Below, piece after piece: positions 8,600 to 15,879 of a stretch of DNA of 58,397 bases. The translations under genes were made by a program, and so were the position numbers. How positions within the stretch are numbered: the first letter of the stretch is position 1; each line of letters starts with the position of its first letter. Origin of the DNA: a virus. The stretch is from positions 1 through 58,397 of the IMG/VR virus record IMGVR_UViG_3300028569_002805; one strand, 5' to 3'. The notes under the pieces are model-generated. The model had not been told where the DNA came from. It did not search any database and saw nothing but the letters and a program-made list of their open reading frames with translations.

Positions 8600-9015
8600 A
8601 AATTACATCTATAAAAAAATTACAAGAGCAATTTGTTGGAAAGGTATGCACTGTTTTAACAACTGGCATTGCCAAAAGTGATTTTGCAGACCATCAGTTC
8701 GCTGATTTTTTCACTGGAATAGTTGAAAGCATTGATGAAGATGGAGTTTTTACAAGACATCATGTAACTGGATGTAAAAATTTTTATACAATGCAATGCG
8801 TTGTTGGTATTGTTGAAGAACAAGTTATTGATGAAAACAATCCTGAATATCAGAATATTGTAGAAGAAATTAAGAAAAATCCACCAAAAAATCCTAATGG
8901 AATAATTGAAATTGATCCAAACAAATCACCATTCATTGATCCTGTAACACTAGCATCCTTGCAAAAACAAGCACATGATTTCAACAAAAAAATGATTGGA
9001 AAAAATCAACCTTGA
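8596..9015 (+). CDS. Hypothetical protein
   Basis: This is a 139-residue protein with no recognised domain. The first 75 residues look like a small beta barrel (alternating VCTVLTTG, FTGIVESI and MQCVVGIV strands). They are followed by a Pro/Asn-rich linker (residues 95-117) and a short C-terminal helix. It starts in an ATGA overlap with the oxygenase-like gene, so the two are probably translated together. Its end overlaps the convergent gene by 10 bases. Confidence 0.68.
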   Translation: MKITSIKKLQEQFVGKVCTVLTTGIAKSDFADHQFADFFTGIVESIDEDGVFTRHHVTGCKNFYTMQCVVGIVEEQVIDENNPEYQNIVEEIKKNPPKNPNGIIEIDPNKSPFIDPVTLASLQKQAHDFNKKMIGKNQP

Positions 9016-10112
9016 CAAAGTTGACGGAATTTCAAAATTTTTCTTTTGGTTGAGCCAACAATGTTAAATGATTCATTCGTTGTTCCCTCTTCTGGATCAA
9101 TACCTGTTAAAATACTATTTAGTAAAATATGGACTTCTCTAAGAGTTTTTGCTTTTCTGAATTGGGCAGTGAAGTATTCTTTTGGTCCACCAGAAGGTAA
9201 ACTTTCAAGCTCTATCTCGATGACATTATTTAATTCTTCATAAAAAGATTCTTTAGATTCTGGTAATCTTCCGTATAGTTCTTTGAGTTTTTCTGTGTTT
9301 CTACCAAGACTATCTAATTCTGAGATAATTATTTCAATGCGTTTCATTTCTTTTGATTTTTCTTTTTCTTGGTTTAATGGTTTAGTACTAATTGTTGGTT
9401 TATCTGCATCATCAGGTTTTGGAGAATTAACGGGTTTTGGAGAATCTTCAGTAGAAGTTAACGTATAATTTATTTTTAGTTTTTTACCTGACAATGGCTT
9501 TGTTTTTCCTATCCTATTTTCAGGGGAAAGAGGCGCTGTCTGGTCTCCAGATTTTATTTTCGGCTTTTTTTGAGGAGAAATAATTTCTGTTGTTTTTTTA
9601 ACATCTTTTCTTCTTACAATTTCTTCTTCTTCTGGACTTAGTGTATAAGATAATTTACCTAATTTTTCATATGCATCGGTGGAGGCTGTCAAAATTGGGA
9701 CAAGAACTTCTTTCATTTTTGCTTTTAGCATATTTGCATGTTTATCAATTATTTGCATAATACGCAAATTTGATAAATCTTCTTCATTTATTTTACTTTC
9801 TAGACTTTGACATGTCTCACGAAGATCGTTATAACTTTTCATTGATTCATTTTTAGATTCAGATCCAAGTCCATATCCTAATTTGTTTATTGAATAATAA
9901 GGATTTTTTTTGTTATCGTAACCATGCCATACATTAGCAACAAAATTCTTAAATCTATCCCAAATTCCACGGTTCTGAATACTTGACCCTGTTATAATTT
10001 CATGCTTTAGATCTGAAATCCATTGATTAACTACATTATCAATTTCAGAGGAAATTCTCTTAATTTCCTCTGATTTTTTTGTATCTTCGTTAATTTTTCT
10101 AAATTTCAACAT
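9006..10112 (-). CDS. Hypothetical, helical protein with Pro/Lys-rich linker
   Basis: The 368-residue protein has an N-terminal helical part (1-160), a disordered Lys/Pro/Ser-rich middle (about 165-245, with several SPKP and KP pairs) and a helical C-terminal part (250-345). It ends in a KRKILKFRQL tail that echoes its own N terminus, MLKFRKI. There is no known domain and no membrane span. AAGGAG precedes the ATG closely, and the AATATATAG box lies 16 bases upstream. A virion-associated role is possible but unsupported. Confidence 0.7.
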   Translation of the reverse strand: MLKFRKINEDTKKSEEIKRISSEIDNVVNQWISDLKHEIITGSSIQNRGIWDRFKNFVANVWHGYDNKKNPYYSINKLGYGLGSESKNESMKSYNDLRETCQSLESKINEEDLSNLRIMQIIDKHANMLKAKMKEVLVPILTASTDAYEKLGKLSYTLSPEEEEIVRRKDVKKTTEIISPQKKPKIKSGDQTAPLSPENRIGKTKPLSGKKLKINYTLTSTEDSPKPVNSPKPDDADKPTISTKPLNQEKEKSKEMKRIEIIISELDSLGRNTEKLKELYGRLPESKESFYEELNNVIEIELESLPSGGPKEYFTAQFRKAKTLREVHILLNSILTGIDPEEGTTNESFNIVGSTKRKILKFRQLCQG

Positions 10113-10127
10113 ACAATCTCCTTAAGA

Positions 10128-10136
10128 CTATATATT
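10128..10136 (-). promoter_or_regulatory. Putative late promoter box AATATATAG
   Basis: On the minus strand AATATATAGTCTTAAGGAG runs straight into the ribosome site and the ATG at 10112. It is nearly identical to the arrangement before the gene starting at 4643, which supports a real shared control element. Confidence 0.5.
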
Positions 10137-10144
10137 GTTTTTTT

Positions 10145-10603
10145 TCAATATTGTTCACTTATATATTCGCCTATTTTCTTTAGAGACATTAAGCATGAGT
10201 CAAAACGATGAAAATCACTTGAAATGTATTCAAGTGCTATTTCGTCGAATTTATCTGCCGCAACATCATCAACTTCAAAATAAATAGCTTTTCCACGTTT
10301 TCCAACAACTTTATACTTGTGCATAAGAATATAAGCGGCAGCACCAAGATCGGTTACGAACCTATAGTTTTGTGGATTGAAATTATATTCACCAATCTTT
10401 TTCAAACTCATGATGCAAGCATCAAATCGATGAAATTCACTTGATAAGTAATCAAGTGTAAGTTGGTCAAAATGTTCAATTGCGTGTTTGGGATCAACGA
10501 CAAAAAAAATGTCTCTTCCTTTTCTTCCAACTACCTTCAAATCATGCATAAGAAGGTAAGCGGCAGCACCTAAGTCGCTGACGCTCTTCTGATTATATTT
10601 CAT
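10145..10603 (-). CDS. Tandem-duplicated small domain protein (DUF5659-like)
   Basis: This 152-residue protein is two copies of one domain of about 70 residues. Each copy has DLGAAAY(L/I)LMH, then KVVG(R/K)(K/R)G, a FF/YF-x-V strand, LDYLSS or LEYISS, FHRFD and MSLKKIGEY. The pattern resembles small phage and plasmid proteins filed as DUF5659; function is not known to me. The copies are diverged at DNA level, so the duplication is old. It lies 15 bases downstream of the actin-like gene and is probably in its operon. AAAGG precedes the ATG. Confidence 0.75.
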   Translation of the reverse strand: MKYNQKSVSDLGAAAYLLMHDLKVVGRKGRDIFFVVDPKHAIEHFDQLTLDYLSSEFHRFDACIMSLKKIGEYNFNPQNYRFVTDLGAAAYILMHKYKVVGKRGKAIYFEVDDVAADKFDEIALEYISSDFHRFDSCLMSLKKIGEYISEQY

Positions 10604-10618
10604 TCTTTGCCTTTCTTT

Positions 10619-11626
10619 TCACTTCGATGAGGATTCTGCTGCTATCAAGCATCCTCTACTAACCGAATACAATGGGTCAGCAGGCTTGATGACATTGCCA
10701 ATTTTTATTGGCAATTCAAACCCGCTAAGGGTTTCCTTAAATATTTCTGTAAATCCATTAGGAGAACTGGTTCCACCAGCGATTACCACATCAATTTCGC
10801 CATCAGTCCTGACAGACTTATTGATGTCTGAGAATCCTTTTTTTAGTCCATTAACAGCATGCTCGATCATAAGTCTATACTGAGTATGGATTGCTCTTTC
10901 GATAAGATTAGTTGGAGATTTAGATAAATCTATTTTAGTCTTTTCTTTATTGATAAATGAAATGCTTTCGCCAGTAGCCTTAGCTGCCTGTCGATCAATC
11001 CAGTCTCCTGAGTTCACAATCGCAAAACTAAAGACAGGACTGCCATACATTGCATAGCAAACATTTATCATTCCTGCTCCAAAACTTGCGGCAATACCCG
11101 TGAAGGCTTTCTTCCCAAGTTCTGCATAAACTAATGCTAAGGCTTCGTTAATTGGATGCGCCTCTACTCTATATCCTGTTTCATTTTTATAAGCATTGAA
11201 AATTGCTTGTAGAATTCTCTGGTGATAATCAGCATCGGTGTCTTGATTAACGGCATTGGCTGGAACGCAATAATACAATATTTCGCCGTCTTTTTTAACA
11301 CCTTCAATCAAGTTGTGCATCATGATGCTCATGATTTGAAAAGCATCTTTTTCTTTTGGATTAACACATCCGTGAGTCATTGGGCGTTTGAGTTCCAATA
11401 CACTCATTGTATAAGTCATTTCAACTGCTGCTTCGCCAAGTGCGTATGCTCTTTTTTCAAGTTCAATCAATGGAACTCCAGCTTGTTTCATCATGTCAAA
11501 AACAAACCTATTTTCCAAAGGCATTTCAAGAAAAGCATTTACTTGACGATGATAAGTAAAGTTTCCTTCTTCATTTCTGCGGCAAAAAACGAGATTATAA
11601 GTTCCAACGTCCATTGAACAAGCCAT
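10619..11626 (-). CDS. Actin/MreB/ParM-fold ATPase
   Basis: This 335-residue protein has the three nucleotide-binding signatures of the actin-Hsp70 fold: MDVGTYNLVF at 5-14 (phosphate 1), SFGAGMINV near 190 (phosphate 2) and VIAGGTSSPNGF near 285 (adenosine). The length suits ParM- or MreB-like proteins, with no Hsp70 substrate domain. A filament role in DNA or virion positioning is a reasonable guess; a polymerising protein cannot be told from an ATP-dependent switch by sequence alone. AGGAGA lies six bases before the ATG. It is followed by the duplicated-domain gene and preceded by a small unknown gene 11 bases away, so a three-gene unit is likely. Confidence 0.75.
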   Translation of the reverse strand: MACSMDVGTYNLVFCRRNEEGNFTYHRQVNAFLEMPLENRFVFDMMKQAGVPLIELEKRAYALGEAAVEMTYTMSVLELKRPMTHGCVNPKEKDAFQIMSIMMHNLIEGVKKDGEILYYCVPANAVNQDTDADYHQRILQAIFNAYKNETGYRVEAHPINEALALVYAELGKKAFTGIAASFGAGMINVCYAMYGSPVFSFAIVNSGDWIDRQAAKATGESISFINKEKTKIDLSKSPTNLIERAIHTQYRLMIEHAVNGLKKGFSDINKSVRTDGEIDVVIAGGTSSPNGFTEIFKETLSGFELPIKIGNVIKPADPLYSVSRGCLIAAESSSK

Positions 11627-11637
11627 TTCATTTCTCC

Positions 11638-11898
11638 TTATACTTTCTTTCCAAATTCAACTTTAGGTGTAGAAGTAAAATCAGGAATCTCCCACTTAGG
11701 ATTGTCATTAGTTGTTCCTGTCTTTTTTGCAACAGGAGAATCTGCAACAACATGAGTGGGCGCAACGACAATTTTTAGATCGTCGCTGTTCAAATTGATT
11801 GTAAGCTCTAAAGAAATAGTGACATGTAGTTCGCCATCTTGAGTTACAACCTTAACCGTATTTGGCTTCAATAAATTAGCCAATTTGCCTCCACACAA
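11638..11898 (-). CDS. Small hypothetical protein with non-ATG start
   Basis: This protein of up to 86 residues has one beta-rich half (VKVVTQDGELHVTISLELTI) and a Pro/Lys/Thr-rich tail. There is no in-frame ATG. The longest form starts at TTG 11898, but a GGAGG ribosome site lies just before an internal TTG at 11883, which may be the true start (81 residues). It lies 11 bases before the actin-like gene on the same strand and could be its small partner. No domain recognised. Confidence 0.55.
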   Translation of the reverse strand: MCGGKLANLLKPNTVKVVTQDGELHVTISLELTINLNSDDLKIVVAPTHVVADSPVAKKTGTTNDNPKWEIPDFTSTPKVEFGKKV

Positions 11899-11917
11899 CC
11901 ATTCACAGTCATTATAG

Positions 11918-12865
11918 TTAGTTCTGCGAATGAATTTTATTTTTCCATGGCCATATTGTAAAAAGCTGGTCTATCCCTGATTTAATTTCATCATCAGAAA
12001 TCTCTGTTAAACAAGGCTTTAGTTCATTCTTTGTTTTTGGACAAGATCTGAAATTATAACATGGTCCACAATCCCATTTGCCACTGTCAATATGTTTTTG
12101 AACTAGAACAAAGTCATAATATTTTCCATAAGTCTTTCCATTAGCGAATGTAAATATGCCTAGAAGAGGCTTTTTAAGACCTCCAGCCAAATGAAATGTT
12201 GCTGTGTCTACAGAAATAACATAATCAGCTGAAGCGGTGTAATAGATCCATTCTGTCAAGCTAGTATTTTTTATTGTTTGAAATCCATATTTATCATTAT
12301 CTTTTTTACTTAAAACAACAACATTGAAATCACTCAAATAATTGTCAATGATATTCAAGTGATGAGGAGTAAGACATTTAGTTTTGATTGCAGAGTCAGG
12401 AGAAAAAATTATGATTGGTTGATCTTTCTTTTTTCGGAATTCTTCAAGTTTATTTTGATATATCTTCAAAAGATCGGGATTCAAATTAAAATGCATACTA
12501 TGATCTTCTAATTCATATCCGCATGATAATGCCCAGATATCAGATCGATGTAATTTACATTCAATTCCATAAAAGCTTTCATATTTATTTGAAATTTTAA
12601 CATCAGTTTGATAAAAAACTAAATATTCTTCTTTTTTAAGTTCTTGTGGTTTGATAAATTTATCTATAAAAGGATGATCTTTTATTGCGTCCAAATATTG
12701 ATCTAAACAGCAAAAATGAATTTCTGCATCTGGGATTATGCGTTTGACATCTGCAAGACACATTCTATGTATAATGATATCGCCAAGACCTCCCCAATCT
12801 GAAATAAAAAGTATTTTATTTCTTTTCGTGTAAAAGTCTTTGATAGAAAGATCGCCATTTCTCAT
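11918..12865 (-). CDS. Glycosyltransferase family 9 (heptosyltransferase-like)
   Basis: This 315-residue GT-B enzyme starts with a GGLGDI loop at 25-30 after the first strand, the GT9 N-terminal signature. The C-terminal half holds SVDTATFHLAGG, matching the D-(S/T)-x-x-x-HLA nucleotide-sugar motif. The last 60 residues carry several cysteines (CGPC, SCPKTK, CLTE). Known family members add heptose or related sugars to lipopolysaccharide core. In a phage it may alter host surface glycans or decorate virion proteins. It sits directly after the terminator of the putative abundant virion gene. Confidence 0.85.
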   Translation of the reverse strand: MRNGDLSIKDFYTKRNKILFISDWGGLGDIIIHRMCLADVKRIIPDAEIHFCCLDQYLDAIKDHPFIDKFIKPQELKKEEYLVFYQTDVKISNKYESFYGIECKLHRSDIWALSCGYELEDHSMHFNLNPDLLKIYQNKLEEFRKKKDQPIIIFSPDSAIKTKCLTPHHLNIIDNYLSDFNVVVLSKKDNDKYGFQTIKNTSLTEWIYYTASADYVISVDTATFHLAGGLKKPLLGIFTFANGKTYGKYYDFVLVQKHIDSGKWDCGPCYNFRSCPKTKNELKPCLTEISDDEIKSGIDQLFTIWPWKNKIHSQN

Positions 12866-12878
12866 AACCTAAAATAGT

Positions 12879-12904
12879 AAGGCCTAGTGCTGAGACTAGG
12901 CCTT
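12879..12904 (-). terminator. Hairpin terminator, 10-bp perfect stem
   Basis: AAGGCCTAGT pairs perfectly with ACTAGGCCTT around a six-base loop. It lies 25 bases past the stop of the gene at 12929-13507 and before the GT9 start. The trailing U-run is weak (ACTATTTTA), so efficiency is uncertain. Confidence 0.7.
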
Positions 12905-12928
12905 GAAGTTTGAAATATTTTATAATTT

Positions 12929-13507
12929 TCAGCTATTGCAAACGCTCTTAACAGAAACAATGATCTGTACAGTCTGATCATCACCGCTACTGTTGTCGAA
13001 ATTCAACTTGGTTACTGCGAGGTCGCCATAGTTGAAAACTTGTGTGTCGCCAGCTTTAAGATCAAATATAGCTCCAGCTAAACCATTAAGTTTTACACGA
13101 ATGTCGCCACCACTAGCATCTATTGAATTAATCTGAACAAAGTTAGCAGGATAGCCATAATCGCCTACTATATCAGCTTCATTCGCTGCAAAAGCACTTC
13201 CATCGTTTACGGATAAATCGTAAACTGTTGGGAAATTATTTTCTTCTGGGATATCGCTATAGATTGAGCCGTCATCAGTAACAACTTCAATGAATGCTTG
13301 ATCATAAGGAACTTGTGGATAGGCAAATTTCTTCCAGTAGTTGCAATCTGTAAAAGTATCACCATCAGCAAGTTTACGATAAATTTTGTTTGGACCAGTA
13401 ACGTAAATTGTACGTTGAATAGAAGTAACAAATTCAGTTGTAGTTGCTGGATTCAGGTCAAGAGTGCCCTGAACATTGTTATTCAAATTTACTCTGAATA
13501 CGCTCAT
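12929..13507 (-). CDS. Putative abundant virion protein (beta-sandwich)
   Basis: This 192-residue protein is rich in Asn, Asp, Thr and Val with predicted beta strands throughout and no signal peptide or catalytic motif, typical of a capsid decoration or fibre-associated protein. Expression signals are unusually complete: AAGGAGA just before the ATG, an ATAAATA box 44 bases upstream and a 10-bp terminator after the stop. A lone, strongly signalled gene of this type suggests a high-copy structural protein; the identity is inferred. Flanking genes are glycosyltransferase-like, so it might be their substrate. Confidence 0.65.
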   Translation of the reverse strand: MSVFRVNLNNNVQGTLDLNPATTTEFVTSIQRTIYVTGPNKIYRKLADGDTFTDCNYWKKFAYPQVPYDQAFIEVVTDDGSIYSDIPEENNFPTVYDLSVNDGSAFAANEADIVGDYGYPANFVQINSIDASGGDIRVKLNGLAGAIFDLKAGDTQVFNYGDLAVTKLNFDNSSGDDQTVQIIVSVKSVCNS

Positions 13508-13550
13508 TTTTCTCCTTGGAGGTTAAATAAAAATTTCCCTACCTCTTTTA

Positions 13551-13557
13551 TATTTAT
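13551..13557 (-). promoter_or_regulatory. Putative late promoter GCATAAATATAA
   Basis: The minus strand carries GCATAAATATAA, with the core at these bases, 44 bases before the ATG at 13507. The identical 12-mer occurs at the start of the gene beginning at 51101. The core fits the T4 late promoter TATAAATA. Confidence 0.6.
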
Positions 13558-13578
13558 GCAGGAGAAATCAGATCACAT

Positions 13579-14184
13579 TCACATCTGAATTATTTCTGCA
13601 AAAGGAAACATCTTCTTGAATAAATTTTCACCAATTCCCGTTGGAATTAGAGTTACTTTCTTACCTTCGGCGGCAGCTTCATAAAGTTGTTCATTTTCAA
13701 CGCCAATAACCCAATCATAATTTGCATATGGTTCGTTGATTGCGATAGTGCAATTTTTTAATTCAGCCAATTCAATTGCGCTTTTAATTTGATAATGATT
13801 CAAACTTCTCACAGGAGCGCAACAATTAGTTAAAAGAACTGCTGATCCTATATTTCCTTCTTCTGTTGAAATTGGCGGAATTTTTATTTCAGATTCATCC
13901 ATAAGTTCTTCAACTGGATGTATTGTGTTCTTGTATGATATTTCACGAATATATGCAAATTGTTTCTTATTGTCTATTAATGTAGATTTGTTGAGAGTTC
14001 TTGGTTCGTCTTTGAATAGATATGTCAAATCGTCTCTAGAACACAGGTATATTTGAATGCCCGGAAAAGCTGCTTCCATGCATGGTCTAAGAAGACGTAA
14101 TTGAACAAGGTATTCTTTGCTAAAACCAAAGTAAGCAATGCAATAATTATCTTTTATTTTAACATATTCAGGAAGCGGAATCAT
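13579..14184 (-). CDS. Putative glycosyltransferase-like protein
   Basis: This 201-residue protein begins with strand-turn-helix elements (CIAYFGFSKEY, IQIYLCSRDD) and has a C-terminal IGVENEQLYEAAAEGKKVTLIPTG segment like the second Rossmann half of GT-B enzymes. No family is firmly recognised. The ATG at 14184 is preferred to an upstream TTG because GGTGG lies four bases before it. This ATG abuts the divergent gene's ATG back to back in CATATG. The neighbours are a virion-like gene and further glycosyltransferase-type genes. Confidence 0.6.
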   Translation of the reverse strand: MIPLPEYVKIKDNYCIAYFGFSKEYLVQLRLLRPCMEAAFPGIQIYLCSRDDLTYLFKDEPRTLNKSTLIDNKKQFAYIREISYKNTIHPVEELMDESEIKIPPISTEEGNIGSAVLLTNCCAPVRSLNHYQIKSAIELAELKNCTIAINEPYANYDWVIGVENEQLYEAAAEGKKVTLIPTGIGENLFKKMFPFAEIIQM

Positions 14185-14325
14185 ATGAACCACCAAGATG
14201 AAATAGGATCAACTGTGAATGCACTCCAAGAATTTGTCAAGGAGTTTGGTTCTCAGGATGAGTATACTAAAATAGTAATGGAAATTCTACTTGAAGAACT
14301 TTTTTCAAAAACAAAAGAGAAATAA
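14185..14325 (+). CDS. Small hypothetical protein
   Basis: This 46-residue acidic helical peptide has no recognised domain. The ATG at 14185 lies in CATATG, immediately against the divergent gene's start. GGAAGCGGAA upstream serves as a weak ribosome site. It is followed two bases later by another small gene on the same strand, so the two probably form a pair. Confidence 0.55.
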   Translation: MNHQDEIGSTVNALQEFVKEFGSQDEYTKIVMEILLEELFSKTKEK

Positions 14326-14327
14326 AA

Positions 14328-14693
14328 ATGGCCAATAAAAAGACAGATGTTTATATTTATCTCGCAAAAAGAGATAAAGGTGCTGTAAGAATTTTACTTA
14401 TTTGCAGTGGATTGCCCATTATCGCCACAAGATTAGATAATACCGATATTCTCAGTCTTTCTCCTGAATTATTGGGAGAATTAAAACAAAAAATTTATGA
14501 TAATAGAATATATTGGGAACCATGGATTCAATCAGCTGATACATTTACTGATTTCAGGGCTGCTCTTAAAGTTCGTAGCTACAACAATATTCCTTTAAGT
14601 TCACAGCCCGAAATCTATAATGTCACAACACAAAGTACTGTAAATACAAAATCATTACCTCAAAAAACAATAATGATTCGCAAAGGTACTTAG
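14328..14693 (+). CDS. Hypothetical protein
   Basis: This 121-residue protein has an N-terminal ILLICSGLPIIATRL strand pair, a central helix and a WEPW motif near residue 64, then a low-complexity Ser/Thr/Gln tail. It lies two bases after the 46-residue gene and is probably co-translated. Its stop overlaps the convergent gene's stop within CTTAG. No domain recognised, no membrane span. Confidence 0.65.
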   Translation: MANKKTDVYIYLAKRDKGAVRILLICSGLPIIATRLDNTDILSLSPELLGELKQKIYDNRIYWEPWIQSADTFTDFRAALKVRSYNNIPLSSQPEIYNVTTQSTVNTKSLPQKTIMIRKGT

Positions 14694-15001
14694 TCTTCTG
14701 ATCTTTTCAAATGCATTCTGTGAATCATGAAGGAACCACTGTCTACTGAAACATACATGTAATGACCGTTTTCTTCTGTGATCGTGCCACCATTTTTCTT
14801 GAAATCTTTGGCGACTTCCAATAATTCGCCCTCTTGAGTTTCTATTCTTGAAATTAATTTTTTCAGAGGAATCTTTGACTCAATTTTAAGACCAACCATA
14901 TTAGATTTGTTAGCATCATGCTGATTTGACATCCATTTTTTGAAATCACTCAGATTGAATGGGCCAAAAGGATCGTCACTTGTGTAATTCCATTTATTCA
15001 T
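14690..15001 (-). CDS. Small hypothetical protein with F-x-x-W motif
   Basis: This 103-residue protein starts at the ATG at 15001, eight bases after GGTGG; the frame is open further upstream but inside the previous gene. Residues 20-31 (FKKWMSNQHDAN) resemble the F-x-x-W-(L/V) motif found in several other proteins of this window. The rest is a small alpha/beta fold ending in YVSVDSGSFMIHRM. Its start overlaps the end of the preceding gene by eight bases, so translation is likely coupled. Function unknown. Confidence 0.65.
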   Translation of the reverse strand: MNKWNYTSDDPFGPFNLSDFKKWMSNQHDANKSNMVGLKIESKIPLKKLISRIETQEGELLEVAKDFKKNGGTITEENGHYMYVSVDSGSFMIHRMHLKRSED

Positions 15002-15863
15002 ATTTTTCACCACCTTGTTGAAAAAACGGAAGGATATCTTCCTCACTTATATATGGTGCATGCTTATATTCTTGACTGCTTGAATGATCAGCTAATTTTG
15101 TTTCATAATAAGGGTGATTTTTAAGCCAATAAAAAAATCCATCAATAATTCCATGAGCCATTTGTTGTTGTGGATATTCATATAATCCGTTATTTAATTT
15201 TATTGATCCTGCCCTTTCTCCGCTAAAACTATCATCGCAACATAACAATAATATTTTTTCTGCCCCAAAATGATAGGCTAAATTTATTGCAGCACAAATA
15301 GAGTTTCTATTGTCATCAACCTGCCAACGAGCTTCTTTCATGCCAATTCCTGCATATTTACTTTCATTTACAGGATAATATTTATACTTTGCTCCTTTGT
15401 ATGCACTCATAAATTTATAATTAGTTCTAGATGATGATATACATTTAGGCAAAATTCTTCCTCTTCTTGGCAAATATTTCATGCATTCTTCGTATGGATT
15501 ATTGACTACATACCACGACATAGATCTTTCTGATAAATTCCATTTTGCCAAAGAACCATTAACTCCTATAATCGAAACTGATTTTGGTAAACTTGCGAGA
15601 ATATTCTGTTTTTTAACAAAATCATAACCATCAGAAACGATAACAACATCTTTTGTCTGAAAATTTTCAGAATCAATCCAAGTATATTTGTCAAGACTAT
15701 TTTTTGTTTCATTTTGCAAAAATGTAAAATAATCTTTATTGTCAATAGTTTGATTCAAATCAATATAAGGAACTTGCTCCATTGTAAAATCACGGACCCA
15801 CATCCCTTGTGGGGTTAAATAATATTTGTTGCCATCAGAGGCTTTTTTAATTCTTTCAGACAT
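14994..15863 (-). CDS. MptE/DUF115-like protein (Maf glycosyltransferase-related)
   Basis: This 289-residue protein contains DVVIVSDGYDF, VSIIGVNGSLAKW and AEKILLLCCDDSFSG segments with a Rossmann-like layout. It recalls the MptE-like/DUF115 family that includes Maf flagellin glycosyltransferases. The ATG at 15863 (MSERIKK) is chosen since the frame upstream runs into the preceding fibre gene. It lies 17 bases after the giant repeat fibre gene on the same strand, which suggests a job on that fibre, such as glycosylation. Family assignment is by eye and moderate. Confidence 0.6.
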   Translation of the reverse strand: MSERIKKASDGNKYYLTPQGMWVRDFTMEQVPYIDLNQTIDNKDYFTFLQNETKNSLDKYTWIDSENFQTKDVVIVSDGYDFVKKQNILASLPKSVSIIGVNGSLAKWNLSERSMSWYVVNNPYEECMKYLPRRGRILPKCISSSRTNYKFMSAYKGAKYKYYPVNESKYAGIGMKEARWQVDDNRNSICAAINLAYHFGAEKILLLCCDDSFSGERAGSIKLNNGLYEYPQQQMAHGIIDGFFYWLKNHPYYETKLADHSSSQEYKHAPYISEEDILPFFQQGGEKYE

Positions 15864-15879
15864 ATAATCAATTAAGTTA

